The notes under the pieces: generated by a model
What the model was told of the DNA's origin: nothing
The model's database searches: none
What the model saw: only the letters and a program-made list of their open reading frames with translations
Made by a program: the position numbers and the translations under genes
DNA from: UBA7803 sp041395905
Lineage (GTDB): Bacteria; Pseudomonadota; Gammaproteobacteria; Pseudomonadales; Azotimanducaceae
Assembly (NCBI GenBank): GCA_041395905.1
Contig: JAWKZP010000008.1
Location: forward strand, 152,735-216,734
DNA: 64,000 nucleotides
Direction of reading: 5' to 3'
Shown: one piece after another, positions 40,684-50,356 of the stretch
How positions within the stretch are numbered: position 1 is the first letter of the stretch
Layout: every line of letters begins with the position of its first letter

Positions 40684-41730
40684 TCAGCCCGCCGATGCAG
40701 CCTGCAGATCCGGATCGCACAGGCGGTCGAATTCCGCCAGTATGCGTTTGCCATCCGGGTGCGCCAGGATCTGCGGCTTGAGCGCTTCGTACTGCGTCAT
40801 GGCAGCCAGGCGCGGCTGCTCCACGGTGGCCCAGCGGACCAGCCCGTCCCAGAACCGGTCGATCAGTTCCGCACCCTTCACCGTGCCGCCGTCCACCGTA
40901 CGGAAGGTCAGCTCGCGCAGCTCGCCGAGATACAGCCGCAGCGAGCGCACGTGAATCTCCTCGTCGGTGCGGATCCGCTCCACGATCTCCGCCGCCTCCT
41001 CTGCACCCGCGCGCCGGTCGACGAACAGATCCGGGGTACGCAGGATTTCCTGCGTGTTGGCGAAGCCGATCTCGGCCCGGAACTCGATGAGCAGCAGGTT
41101 CATGAGGAAGCTGAGCAACCCCTCGTATTCCGGCGGCAGCTCGGGCATCCAGCGCTTACCGGCTTCCGGACGGGAGATGCTCTCCGGCGGCTCGACGTCC
41201 GGGTACGCGCCGGAGCCGAACGTCAGGTCGCGCGCCACGAACCACATGACGTCGTGGCCACCGATGCCCCGCTCGGGCTCGCCGCCCTCGTCGATGCCGT
41301 GGGCCGAAAGAAGTCCCTTGTTCAGGTGCCCTACCGCAAGCTGCGAGAGATCTTCGACGATGACGTTCTGCAGATCGGGAAACTGCATTTCTGCCAAGAC
41401 CCGGCCGCGCCCTTCGATCTTTCCCGTGATCGTCAGGCTGTTCCAGAACGGTGCGCCGATGCCGTTGCGCAGCAGCAGCCGCTGCTGCTCGACGTTGGGC
41501 ATGCGCGGACCGGTGAGCAACGACGCGTCGGCCGCGAAGAGCGCGCCGCCGCGGTTACGCAGCGCGTCGCTCCAGGCCTCGATGGCCTCGTTGCGCCCCT
41601 TCGAACGCGGTGGCACGTAGTGGCCGGCGGCGTCGAAACCGCCGTGCAGACGCTGCCCGTCGATCTCGTGTCGACGCGCATACTCATGATCGCTGTAGAG
41701 CTCATCGTGGCTGTAGGCAAGCTGAGCCAT
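40684..41730 (-). CDS. Unknown protein with ferritin-like helical motifs
   Basis: A 348-residue protein starting MAQLAYSHDELYSDHEYARRHEI. I do not recognise the family. Two helices, LLLIEFRAEIGFANTQEIL and AAEIVERIRTDEEIHVRSLRLYLGEL, carry Glu and ExxH patterns like a diiron ferritin-like bundle, separated by about 25 residues. The N-terminal half is rich in Gly and Arg. It lies between the NTF2-like gene (convergent) and the ABC transporter gene (same strand, 82 bases upstream), so it might belong with either. A diiron oxygenase or a structural role are both possible. Confidence 0.6.
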   Translation of the reverse strand: MAQLAYSHDELYSDHEYARRHEIDGQRLHGGFDAAGHYVPPRSKGRNEAIEAWSDALRNRGGALFAADASLLTGPRMPNVEQQRLLLRNGIGAPFWNSLTITGKIEGRGRVLAEMQFPDLQNVIVEDLSQLAVGHLNKGLLSAHGIDEGGEPERGIGGHDVMWFVARDLTFGSGAYPDVEPPESISRPEAGKRWMPELPPEYEGLLSFLMNLLLIEFRAEIGFANTQEILRTPDLFVDRRAGAEEAAEIVERIRTDEEIHVRSLRLYLGELRELTFRTVDGGTVKGAELIDRFWDGLVRWATVEQPRLAAMTQYEALKPQILAHPDGKRILAEFDRLCDPDLQAASAG

Positions 41731-41812
41731 ACTGTCCCCCGGTTTCCAGGCTGCAGGCAATCCACCGATGCTCGCGCCGCACCCACGCCGCTGTCAACCG
41801 CCGCCAGGCTGG

Positions 41813-43537
41813 TCAGTGGCTGGCGCGGGCATGCTCCTCGCTGTCCGCCATGCGCACGCGGCCGCGCTCGAGGCGGTAGATCCGATCCGCAATGGCGCCC
41901 AGTGCCGGGCGGTGCGAGACCGCAAGAATGGTCAGCTGTTGCTTCAGCGCGCCGAGCGTATCGCACAGCGCGGCTTCGGACTCGGGGTCCAGGGCGCTGG
42001 TGGCCTCGTCGAGTATCAGCAGGCGCGGACGGTGCACGAGGGCCCGCGCCAGCATGACCCGCTGTCTCTGGCCTCCGGACAACATGGCGCCCCGCTCACC
42101 CACCGTGCTGCGGATGCCGTCCGGCATCTGCGCGACGAATTCCCAGGCGCCTGCGGCCCGCAGTGCCGCGATCGCGTCGTCTTCGCTGAACTGCTCGATG
42201 CCGAGGGTGACGTTGCGCAGCACGCTGTCATGCAGCAGCAGATTTTCCTGGGGCACGTAGCCGAGCATCGCGCGCCACGCCCGCATGTCGAGATCGGCCA
42301 GCGGGACGCCATCCACCAGAACGCTGCCGGCCGCCGGCTCCATCAGGCCGATGACAAGATCGGTCACCGTGCTCTTGCCCGCGCCGGATTCGCCCATCAG
42401 GCAGGTCAGCCCTCCGGCCGGAATCGACAGGCTCACGTGATCGAGCACGCGATGCTCCGCATAGTCGAAGCAGACGTTGCGCAGCTCAATGCCACGTTCC
42501 AGCGTCGGAATGCGCGTACCGGCGGTTACCTCGGCCTGAGACTCGGCCCGCTCGATGGTGTCGAGCAACGCCCAGTAGGCACTGTCACAGGTCATCAGAC
42601 GCTGATACTGCTTCTGAATCTTGCCGGCCTGATTCATCAGTTTGGCCAGCACCAGCGCCAGAAACGTCACCGTCGCCAGCTCCATGGACAGCTGCACGAT
42701 GGCCACGTAGACGCCAACGGCAATGGCGATGGTGAACATCGGTTCCTGAGCTGCGTCCAGCGCCGCGTTGCCCAGGGCCTCGAGCCTCAGGTGACGCCTG
42801 AGCTTGTGGGTCTGGCGGGCGAAGATTCCCTCGGCAATGCTGTCCTTGCCCATGGCCTTGAAGCTCTTCACCGACTGCAGCAGATCCGTGAGCGTTCCGA
42901 GCAGCGCCCGGTACCAGCGGGTCTGGCCGGCGCCACCCCGTTCCGAGAGCCGTACCAGCCCGTGGGAGACGGCGATGATCACCAGGCTCGCGCCCAGACA
43001 GAGCAGCGTCGCGCGCCAGGATGCGGCCATGGCGACGCTGGTGTACACCACCATCTCCACCATCACCGCGAACAGCTTCAGCGCGATCACGTAAGCGAGC
43101 GAAGCCCGCCAGGGCTCGGTCGCCATGGAGTTGGCGAGCTCGCCGACGGACTGGTTGACGTAGTAATGCCAGCGCGACACCGTGATCGCACGCAGCAGGC
43201 GCAGACGCAGATCGGTGGAGACGTCGGCCGCGATGTGACCGATGCGGCGCTCGGTGAGAAACACGAGCAGGTTCTTAAGGCCGATGCCGAGCACGATGAC
43301 GCTGAGCAGCACGCCGATGCTCGGCTCCAGATGCACGCTGCGCAACGCCTCGCCGATACGCCGCGACAGATCGCTCGAACCCTCGCCCGACCCGGCACCG
43401 TCCTCGAATGCGAGATCCAGCACCGGCAGCATGGCCGACAGGCCGATGCCGTCGGCCACCCCGGCTATCAGCAAGGCGACGACCAGCACCACGGTCTGCC
43501 ACGGATAGCGGCGGATGAACTCTAGTGTCAGCTTCAA
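41813..43537 (-). CDS. ABC transporter, fused permease and ATPase (MsbA-like)
   Basis: A 574-residue half-transporter from TTG 43537. Six transmembrane helices occupy about residues 1-310 (LTLEFIRRYPWQTVVLVVALLIAG first). The ATPase domain has Walker A GESGAGKST, signature LSGGQRQRVMLARAL, Walker B RLLILDEATSALD and the H-loop ILAVSHR. The exporter orientation and position beside ELM1, acyltransferase and glycosyltransferase genes suggest it flips a lipid-linked glycan or glycolipid. It is divergent from the first ELM1 gene across a 276-base spacer that contains no other recognisable gene. Confidence 0.88.
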   Translation of the reverse strand: MKLTLEFIRRYPWQTVVLVVALLIAGVADGIGLSAMLPVLDLAFEDGAGSGEGSSDLSRRIGEALRSVHLEPSIGVLLSVIVLGIGLKNLLVFLTERRIGHIAADVSTDLRLRLLRAITVSRWHYYVNQSVGELANSMATEPWRASLAYVIALKLFAVMVEMVVYTSVAMAASWRATLLCLGASLVIIAVSHGLVRLSERGGAGQTRWYRALLGTLTDLLQSVKSFKAMGKDSIAEGIFARQTHKLRRHLRLEALGNAALDAAQEPMFTIAIAVGVYVAIVQLSMELATVTFLALVLAKLMNQAGKIQKQYQRLMTCDSAYWALLDTIERAESQAEVTAGTRIPTLERGIELRNVCFDYAEHRVLDHVSLSIPAGGLTCLMGESGAGKSTVTDLVIGLMEPAAGSVLVDGVPLADLDMRAWRAMLGYVPQENLLLHDSVLRNVTLGIEQFSEDDAIAALRAAGAWEFVAQMPDGIRSTVGERGAMLSGGQRQRVMLARALVHRPRLLILDEATSALDPESEAALCDTLGALKQQLTILAVSHRPALGAIADRIYRLERGRVRMADSEEHARASH

Positions 43538-43813
43538 ACTCTGGCCCTGTCCGCAGGATTGGTCGGTACGCAGGCGCCCGGATGCGGCCCGCCGGTGCCG
43601 CTCGCCGGCATCAGCGGGCAAACGCAGACGGCGCGGAGGATATCAGCCGCTGTGTCACGAACATAGCTCGAACGGCTGCGACAGCCTGCAGCTGTCCAGT
43701 AGAATGCCGCCCGCAAGTGCAAACGGACAGCGATTCGGGATCGACGTGCAGGAACAGCACACAGTGCCGCGACAACCCGCGACCTTCGCGCGCCGCGCCC
43801 GCCGGCCAGGCAG

Positions 43814-44902
43814 ATGACCGGGGCCGCGGCGAGCGCTCCCGTGGTCTGGATCCTGGCCGGACCGAAAGCTGGTGACAATGCGCAGCTGCGTACCCTGGCC
43901 ACAGCCCTGGCCGAGGGCGTCGAGATTCGCGTGCTCGAGAAGCCGCTGCGGTTCCGGGCGTTCGAACTGTTGCTGCACCTCCCCTCGCGGCCAACCCGCG
44001 CCGCGCTGACCCGCGCAACCCGGGCTGGCCTGGTTCCGCCCTGGCCCGACCTGGTGCTCACCGCCGGACGCCGGAACGAGCTGGTCGCGCGCTGGGTCCG
44101 CAACGCCTCCGGCGGGCGCACGCGCATCGTGCAGCTGGGTCGCCCCTGGTCACGGCCGACGCGCTTCGATCTGGTGGTATCGACACCGCAGTACCAGGTG
44201 CCGGCCGCCGCCAACGTGCTGACCATACCGCTGCCTCTGCAGGCCGACATCCAGCCGCGTCTGGCGCAGGCAGCGCGTCAGTGGCAGGCACGCCTGATCG
44301 GTTTGCAGACACCGCGCGTGGCCCTGCTGCTGGGCGGTGACAGCGGTCCGTTCGTGTTCACGCCCGCTCTGGCAGAGCGCATGGCGCAGCAGCTGAACGA
44401 CTTCGTCGCCACGCTCGGCGGCAGCCTCATGATCACCACCAGCCCGCGCACGCCGGAAGCATTCACCCGCCGGCTGCGCGAGCTTCTGACCGTGCCCGTA
44501 TGCACGTTCGAGTGGCGCAGCGACGCGTCCGAGAACCCTTACTGGGGGTTTCTGGCGCTGGCCGAGCAGATCGTGGTCACGGCGGAAAGCGTGTCGATGA
44601 TCAGCGAGGCCCTGGCGACCGGCAAACCCACCTATCTGGCGCCGGTGACGCAACCCGGCACGCGACCCTGGTGGCTGCGCGCCAGCAGCTACCGCTGGAA
44701 GCCGCTGACCCATCGACTCGCCATGGCCGTGGCGCCGCGGCGTTTCCGGCGCGACATCGGGCGCATCCACGCGGCGCTCGTCGCTGACGGGCGGGTGGCG
44801 TGGCTCGGCGACGGGCCGCCGCATACGGGCACCGTCGAGGACGCTTCGCTGCACGAGGTCGTGCAGCGGGTGCGGCAACTGCTGCCTTCGCGGCGCGGTT
44901 GA
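43814..44902 (+). CDS. ELM1/DUF1022-family protein, paralogue 1
   Basis: A 362-residue protein of the mitochondrial fission ELM1-like family, which in bacteria looks like a GT-B-type glycosyltransferase of lipid or LPS loci. Conserved blocks are AGPKAGDNAQL (start), SGGRTRIVQLGRPW, RFDLVVSTPQYQVP, GGDSGPFVF, and ENPYWGFLALAEQIVVTAESVSMISEA. Compared with paralogues 2 (49054) and 3 (52340), the ESVSM block has Glu instead of the Asp in GDSxSM. It is divergent from the ABC transporter and followed by the GMC gene on the same strand. Confidence 0.87.
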   Translation: MTGAAASAPVVWILAGPKAGDNAQLRTLATALAEGVEIRVLEKPLRFRAFELLLHLPSRPTRAALTRATRAGLVPPWPDLVLTAGRRNELVARWVRNASGGRTRIVQLGRPWSRPTRFDLVVSTPQYQVPAAANVLTIPLPLQADIQPRLAQAARQWQARLIGLQTPRVALLLGGDSGPFVFTPALAERMAQQLNDFVATLGGSLMITTSPRTPEAFTRRLRELLTVPVCTFEWRSDASENPYWGFLALAEQIVVTAESVSMISEALATGKPTYLAPVTQPGTRPWWLRASSYRWKPLTHRLAMAVAPRRFRRDIGRIHAALVADGRVAWLGDGPPHTGTVEDASLHEVVQRVRQLLPSRRG

Positions 44903-44995
44903 GGGCCCCGACAGTCTCGAGCGGGGATACAGGCGCAACAACACCTGCTGCAGACCGTTTAGACTGCCGGCGTTGACGTTCAGGGAGAGAGAACG

Positions 44996-46600
44996 ATGAC
45001 CGACGACGTCGTCGACGTGCTGATCATCGGTGCCGGGGCCTCCGGCGCCGCGGTGGCCTGGAGCCTCGCGGACACGCGGATGCGCATCGTCTGCTTCGAG
45101 CAGGGCGACTGGACTCAGCCAGGCGGCTACCCGACGAACTCGGCCAACTGGGAAAGCCAGGCATTCGGACCCTTCAACATCGATCCGAACGTACGCGCGC
45201 TCGACACGGACTATCCCATCAACAACGCCGACTCCGCGGTCACCGTGGTCAACTTCAACGGCGTTGGCGGCAGCACGATCCTGTACGGCGCGCACTTTCC
45301 CCGATTGCATCCATCCGACTTCAAGGTGAGGACCCTGGACGGCGTTGCCGACGACTGGCCCATCGACTACGACACGCTGGAGCCCTACTTCACCCAGAAC
45401 GACCGCATGACGGGGGTCTCGGGCCTTGCAGGCGACCCCATGTACCCGCCGAAGCAGCCGCCTCTGCCGCCACTGCCCATGGGTCTGGTGGGTGAGACCG
45501 TGGCACGGGGTTTCAACCGTCTGGGCTGGCACTGGTGGCCGTCCGACAGCGCCATCATCTCCCAGCCCTACCAGGGCCGCGACCGATGCCTGAACCTGGG
45601 GCCCTGCACGTCCGGATGCGCCCAGGGCGGAAAATCGAGCACCGACATCACCTACTGGCCCGAGGCGATCCGACGTGGCGTCGAGCTGCGCACACGCTGC
45701 CGCGTTCGGGAGATCACGCTCAACGAGCACGGCTTCGCAGACGGCGTGATCTACTACGACGCGGCCGGCGAAGAACGCTTTCAGCGGGCCGAAGTGGTGG
45801 TCCTGGCATGCAACGGCGTGGGCACGCCGCGGATACTCCTGAACTCCGTGTCCGCGCGATTTCCCGAAGGTCTGGCGAACAGCAGCGGCCAGGTGGGCAG
45901 GAATCTCATGTTTCACCCGTTCGGCATCGTCCAGGGCGTGTTCGATCAGCGCCTGGACAGCCACAAGGGACCTCAGGCGTGCTGCATCCTCAGCAAGGCG
46001 TTCTACGAGACGGACAGATCCCGCGGCTTCGTGCGCGGCTACAACATGCAGATCACACGCGGATCAGGCCCGTTGAGCACGGCCATGGCCGGGTATCTCA
46101 GCGGCACCATTCCCTGGGGTCCGGGACATCACGAGGCCTTTCGCAAACGCTTTGACCACGTCGCCGGCATCGGCATCGTCTGCGAGGATCTGCCGGAGGC
46201 GCACAACCGGGTCACGCTGGACCCTGAGCTCGTGGATTCCGATGGAATCCCGGCTCCGAAGATCACCTATCGCTACAGCGACAACAGTCTGAAGATGATG
46301 GCCCACGGGCTGGCGCGCGGCGAAGAGGTGATGCAGGCCGCCGGTGCCATCAGCGTGAGCAGCGCCGGGCCCCTGGCTGCGACGGGCTGGCACCTGCTCG
46401 GAACCGCACGCATGGGCAACGACCCGGAGACGTCGGTGGTCAACAGCTGGGGAAGGTCGCACGACGTGAAGAATCTCTTCATCGTCGACGGCAGCATCTT
46501 CGTGACCGGTGGGGGTGTGAATCCCGCCAGCACCATTCAGGCGCTGGCGCTCTACGTCGCCGACACGATGAAGAAGAACCTTGCGAACCTGTTCGATTGA
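44996..46600 (+). CDS. GMC-family FAD-dependent oxidoreductase
   Basis: A 534-residue flavoprotein. The FAD motif GAGASGAAVAWSLAD is at the N-terminus; NFNGVGGSTILYGAHFPRL and ANSSGQVGRNLMFHPFG are GMC hallmarks. The C-terminal active-site region is ATGWHLLGTARMGNDP and GGGVNPASTIQALAL, with the His and Asn pair. A Cys cluster CLNLGPCTSGC near residue 200 resembles that in gluconate dehydrogenase-type subunits. It oxidises an alcohol or sugar. The next gene encodes a gluconate 2-dehydrogenase subunit 3-like partner, so the two probably form a membrane-linked sugar/alcohol dehydrogenase. Confidence 0.9.
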   Translation: MTDDVVDVLIIGAGASGAAVAWSLADTRMRIVCFEQGDWTQPGGYPTNSANWESQAFGPFNIDPNVRALDTDYPINNADSAVTVVNFNGVGGSTILYGAHFPRLHPSDFKVRTLDGVADDWPIDYDTLEPYFTQNDRMTGVSGLAGDPMYPPKQPPLPPLPMGLVGETVARGFNRLGWHWWPSDSAIISQPYQGRDRCLNLGPCTSGCAQGGKSSTDITYWPEAIRRGVELRTRCRVREITLNEHGFADGVIYYDAAGEERFQRAEVVVLACNGVGTPRILLNSVSARFPEGLANSSGQVGRNLMFHPFGIVQGVFDQRLDSHKGPQACCILSKAFYETDRSRGFVRGYNMQITRGSGPLSTAMAGYLSGTIPWGPGHHEAFRKRFDHVAGIGIVCEDLPEAHNRVTLDPELVDSDGIPAPKITYRYSDNSLKMMAHGLARGEEVMQAAGAISVSSAGPLAATGWHLLGTARMGNDPETSVVNSWGRSHDVKNLFIVDGSIFVTGGGVNPASTIQALALYVADTMKKNLANLFD

Positions 46601-46613
46601 TCCGGAGCGGACC

Positions 46614-47069
46614 GTGCCTGACCTGATATCGAGCGACTTTCCCCTGACAGCCAGCCAGCGGACCGTGCTGACCGCGGTGCTGGATACCTTGCTGCCTGCC
46701 AGCAGAGACGGCGAGATGCCGAGCGCAGCTGAGGTGGATTTCACTGCCTATCTGGTCGACCAGGCAGAAGGCTTCGTTGCGGAGCTCGCGGCGATCCTCG
46801 ATGAGCTTACAGCGTCGTTCGCGGATCTACCCGCTGCCGCCCGCCACGAGCGCCTGACTGAATTCAGTGCGGGCAATCCGGCGCCGTTTCGCAACCTGCT
46901 GACCCGCGTTTACGACTGCTACTATCAGAACGATCTGGTGCGCACCCGGATCGGCGTAACCACCGGCGCACCCTTTCCAGCCGGCAACGACGTCATTGCC
47001 GGCGACCTGTCACTGCTCGACCCGGTGATCGCCAACAGCACGCGCCACAGGTTTCGCAAGCCCGGGTAA
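46614..47069 (+). CDS. Gluconate 2-dehydrogenase subunit 3-like protein
   Basis: A 151-residue helical protein from GTG 46614 (GGAG upstream). FPLTASQRTVLTAVLDTLLPASRDGEMPSAAEVDFTAYLV is the start typical of gluconate dehydrogenase gamma subunits. The C-terminal half (FRNLLTRVYDCYYQNDLVRTRIG) completes the family pattern. Family members often carry a Tat signal that exports the GMC partner; none is seen here, so the complex may stay cytoplasmic. Fourteen bases separate it from the GMC gene, supporting an operon. Confidence 0.8.
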   Translation: MPDLISSDFPLTASQRTVLTAVLDTLLPASRDGEMPSAAEVDFTAYLVDQAEGFVAELAAILDELTASFADLPAAARHERLTEFSAGNPAPFRNLLTRVYDCYYQNDLVRTRIGVTTGAPFPAGNDVIAGDLSLLDPVIANSTRHRFRKPG

Positions 47070-47118
47070 CACGCCGCGGCCCGCGCCGGAGCGGCACCAC
47101 ACCCGCGCTGCGTTCGAG

Positions 47119-48054
47119 TCAGGCGGGCAACGGCAGCGGCGGGTTCGGCGGCGGGGCCAGGGGCGGCGTGCGTTCCAGCACTTCCAGCGCGTCGTGGCGG
47201 ACGTGGTTCTTTTCCATCTCCGCTTCGAGCATGGCCTGGGTAACGAGCCCCGCATCCAGGCACTCGCGCAGCAGCCCGAAGAACAGCCGCTCCTGGTTGG
47301 CATCGGGATGCTGCTTGTAGTTGCCGAGAAACGCGTACTCGCCGAACACCTTGCGGCGTGCACGCATCAGCCAGCCGATGGGAGGAAACAGCCGGAAGCG
47401 CTCGGCCGGGCGCCAGTCCACGGGCAGGCCGGTTTTCCAGGGCTGGGTCTTGCGCCGCGTCGTGTGCAGCATGCGCGTGCGCGCGGTGAGGTGGTCGAAA
47501 TCGTTCCACTCGTTCTCGAACATGCCGATGCTTTCGCGCGGCTCGTTCTTCAGACAGATCCAGTCGTGATAGTCGAGCTTGGAATCGAACATGGAGCGGA
47601 ACTGCTCCTCGCAGCGCCAGTGCGTGAGCTTCGCGCAGTCGAGCAGCATCACGCTGGATGCCAGACACTTGTCCACCACGCCCTTGGTACCCGAGCGCGG
47701 ACGGCACATGATGGCCTTACCCTGCATGTCCCGCGACAGCAGATCCCACACGTCGGACACTGCAAAGATGTCCGGATCGATGACCACGGCACGACCCTGA
47801 TAACCCATCAGCTCGGGCGGCATGAAGCGCAACGGCGTGAACGACTGCAGGTCGTCGTTGAGCCAGACGCGCTGGATGCCGTCACGCAGGTACAGCTTGC
47901 CTTCGAAGTCTCTGAGGAAGGGATGATCGTCCGTGTTGATGAGACGCACGTCGAACTTGTCGTTGTTGCTGGAGAAGCGTCGCAGCGCGTGCTGCGCGAC
48001 GATCGCCCCGACGATCTGCTTGGAATTCGTGTGAATGAAGACGCAGTGTTCCAT
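47119..48054 (-). CDS. Predicted glycosyltransferase (DPD motif)
   Basis: A 311-residue soluble protein. HCVFIHTNSKQIVGAIVAQHAL resembles the start of GT8-type sugar transferases, and RAVVIDPDIFAVSDVWDLL contains an Asp-x-Asp metal and nucleotide-sugar site preceded by FMPPELMGYQG. Later blocks (FRSMFDSKLDYHDWICLKNE, WNDFDHLTARTRMLHTT) fit this fold but no family name can be fixed. A Pro-rich C-terminus (PPLAPPPNPPLPLP) is unusual. It is 10 bases downstream of a sulfotransferase gene on the same strand, pointing to assembly of a sulfated glycan. Confidence 0.65.
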   Translation of the reverse strand: MEHCVFIHTNSKQIVGAIVAQHALRRFSSNNDKFDVRLINTDDHPFLRDFEGKLYLRDGIQRVWLNDDLQSFTPLRFMPPELMGYQGRAVVIDPDIFAVSDVWDLLSRDMQGKAIMCRPRSGTKGVVDKCLASSVMLLDCAKLTHWRCEEQFRSMFDSKLDYHDWICLKNEPRESIGMFENEWNDFDHLTARTRMLHTTRRKTQPWKTGLPVDWRPAERFRLFPPIGWLMRARRKVFGEYAFLGNYKQHPDANQERLFFGLLRECLDAGLVTQAMLEAEMEKNHVRHDALEVLERTPPLAPPPNPPLPLPA

Positions 48055-48064
48055 GACCCGTATC

Positions 48065-48952
48065 TCAATCAGATTGCGTTGTGGCGTAACCGAATCGCGC
48101 GTCCAGCGTTTCGTCGATCAGCCGGTCGATCTCTGCGATCTGGTCCGCCTCGAAATAGTCGTGATAGCCACCGACCTTGGCGCGGCGGGTCTTGAAGCTG
48201 TCCGGATTGGACGGATCCGCCGCTCGCAGCCGGTCGCTGTCCGAACTCGCTTCTGCTTCCCGCTTCTTCATATTGTCGACCGACGCGTACTCCACGACTT
48301 CCGAAAGCGTCTCAGGTGACGCTTCCAGGCCGAGAAAACGCCCCAGCCGATCAAGTTCTTTGACGGTATCCGCGCGCATGTCCTCATAACGCAGGATCAT
48401 GGCGTCGCGGACCTCGTCGATGCCCCGGGCCCATTCGTTCATCCATTCGATGACCTTGCCGAGACCGCTCGGGCCCATGGCGAACTCATAGGGCGACAGA
48501 TCGCTGCCTACCGGCGGGTACTCGTTGAGCGCCACCTTGTGCGGCCGCATGCGGTGTTTCCACTGGAAGTACTGCGACATGGTGACGTCCGCGGGATGCC
48601 GCACCAGCAGCACCACGCGCCCGTCGCGGTAGGCGCGCTTGGAGCCGCCGTCGCCGGTGTAGTCGCGCAGGTAGTTGTCGTGGGTGAACAGAATCCGCGG
48701 TACCGACGCATCCTCCCGGTGGTAATTGCTGAACTCCAGCAGCGTGCCCTCCGGCAGCCCCTTCTCGATCTGATACAGACGCGAGAGCATGACCCGTACC
48801 CAGGTGCGGCCGCTCTTACCGAACGACGCCACCACGTAGTCCGCCTGGCGCAGCCGACGCATGTCGAACCAGCCGCGCACGCGGCGCTCGGCGCCGTAGC
48901 GGCGATCCTGCGGCAGCACCCTGAAAGCCTGTTCGAATACCCGTTGCAGCAT
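48065..48952 (-). CDS. Sulfotransferase family protein
   Basis: A 295-residue PAPS-dependent sulfotransferase. The 5'-phosphosulfate-binding loop is SFGKSGRTWVRVML near residue 44 and the 3'-phosphate loop is VVLLVRHPADVTMSQYF near residue 115. A His (FTHDNY) lies at the catalytic position. YEDMRADTVKELDRLGRFLGLE and VGGYHDYFEADQIAEID are typical for bacterial carbohydrate/lipid sulfotransferases. Together with the neighbouring glycosyltransferase it probably sulfates a cell-surface glycan or glycolipid. Confidence 0.9.
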   Translation of the reverse strand: MLQRVFEQAFRVLPQDRRYGAERRVRGWFDMRRLRQADYVVASFGKSGRTWVRVMLSRLYQIEKGLPEGTLLEFSNYHREDASVPRILFTHDNYLRDYTGDGGSKRAYRDGRVVLLVRHPADVTMSQYFQWKHRMRPHKVALNEYPPVGSDLSPYEFAMGPSGLGKVIEWMNEWARGIDEVRDAMILRYEDMRADTVKELDRLGRFLGLEASPETLSEVVEYASVDNMKKREAEASSDSDRLRAADPSNPDSFKTRRAKVGGYHDYFEADQIAEIDRLIDETLDARFGYATTQSD

Positions 48953-49053
48953 GAAAGTCGCGCGGCATCTGCTCGAAAAAGTGCGCGCATTTTATAGCGC
49001 GGCGGCAGATCAGGCCAGCGCACGCCCGTCGCGGGCGGCCGCAGCCGGCACGG

Positions 49054-50148
49054 TTACCCGGCGCCCGTCGGGGCGTCCCGCTGCAGCGCCTCGATGCGTG
49101 CCACCACGTCGTCCAGTTCGTCGTGCACCGCCTTCCCGGCACTGCCCGCCGACCCCAGCCGCAGGGGCTGGCCGGCAGGCACGGCCATGCCGTGCTCGTA
49201 GAGCCAGTCGTGAATGCGCGTCAACTCGCGCGGGAAGAACAGCAGCCCGAGCCGCTCCAGCAGAGGGTGCGATGCCAGACGGGGCGCCGCGCGCGTGAGC
49301 CACATACCGGCCCGTACCAGATACTTGCCGGCCGCCTGGCTCTGCGGTAGGGCATACACGGCCAGCGGCCGCCCCAGGCGTGCCACCTCGGTGAGCATGG
49401 AGATACTGTCCCCGGTCACCACGAAGCCATCGGCATGGGCCAGCAGCGCGTAGTAGGGATTGTCTTCCGCCGGATCACCCCAGCGGTACAGCACCGCGCG
49501 CTCGGGCAGGCATTCCTCGAGCGCGGCGGCGGCTTCTGCCGGCGTGCGCCGGCTGGTGGTCACGTACAACGTGCCTGCATCCGCGTACGCGGATGCCTGG
49601 GCCACGAGATCGCGCGCCACCACGGCGTCCAGCCGGAACGGGTTGGTGCTGCCCCCGACAAGCACTGCGATCAGCGGCCGCGGCAGGCGTGCCAACCGCT
49701 GCTGCCAGGCGCTGTGTGCTTCGTGCAGTCGCTGGGGATCGGGGCGCATCAGCGGCAGCGTGATGTTGAGCACGTTGGCAGCAGGCGGGACCGCGTACTG
49801 CGCCGGCGTCACGATCAGATCGAAGCGTTCCAGCCACCGCTTGGGCCGGCCGAACAGAACCACACGCGTGCGCCCGCCCGACTGCGCCTTGATCCAGAGA
49901 GCCACCATGGACGGCCGCCGGCCGATGGTGAACACGATGTCGGGCCAGGGTGCGCGCAGCGGGTCGGAGCGCTCCAGGTCGACGTGGCGCAGCGAGGCCC
50001 GGAACAACGGTTTGCCTTTCACGTAGCGCGGCAGGAAGGTCAGGCGCCGGTAGTCCACCTGCCAGCCCAGCCGTTCCCGCACCACCTCCAGCTGCGCGTT
50101 GTCGCCAGCCTTGTCGCCAATCACCAGCCAGACGGTCGGCTGCTTCAC
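49054..50148 (-). CDS. ELM1/DUF1022-family protein, paralogue 2
   Basis: A 364-residue protein from GTG 50148 with GGAGGG five bases upstream; a longer open frame upstream is ignored. It contains WLVIGDKAGDNAQL, SGGRTRVVLFGRPKRW, RFDLIVTPAQYAVP, GGSTNPFRLDA and DNPYYALLAHADGFVVTGDSISMLTEVA, the same block order as the paralogues at 43814 and 52340. The GDS(I/A)SM block is shared with paralogue 3. It is preceded on the same strand by an LpxL-type acyltransferase gene (208-base gap), supporting a role in lipid A or glycolipid synthesis. Confidence 0.87.
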   Translation of the reverse strand: MKQPTVWLVIGDKAGDNAQLEVVRERLGWQVDYRRLTFLPRYVKGKPLFRASLRHVDLERSDPLRAPWPDIVFTIGRRPSMVALWIKAQSGGRTRVVLFGRPKRWLERFDLIVTPAQYAVPPAANVLNITLPLMRPDPQRLHEAHSAWQQRLARLPRPLIAVLVGGSTNPFRLDAVVARDLVAQASAYADAGTLYVTTSRRTPAEAAAALEECLPERAVLYRWGDPAEDNPYYALLAHADGFVVTGDSISMLTEVARLGRPLAVYALPQSQAAGKYLVRAGMWLTRAAPRLASHPLLERLGLLFFPRELTRIHDWLYEHGMAVPAGQPLRLGSAGSAGKAVHDELDDVVARIEALQRDAPTGAG

Positions 50149-50356
50149 GCGTGCCCTCCGCCACCGGACCGGGGCACCGGCCGGACGGCGCTCGAACTGT
50201 CTGCAGGTTGGCTCGGCATGGGTTCCGGTGGTCTCTGGAGCTCCGAATGCGTTCGGTGCGCGGCTACGGACCGCACACGGGCGGCGCGATAGTAACCAGA
50301 GCGCTCCGGTCAACGCCAGCGCGCAAGCCATGCCCGGCGCTGCGCCACCGGCGCGC

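Noticed and set aside
43538..43813. Short open frames in the spacer between the ABC and ELM1 genes
   Set aside because: No domain, no Shine-Dalgarno sequence and overlapping frames on both strands; treated as promoter region.
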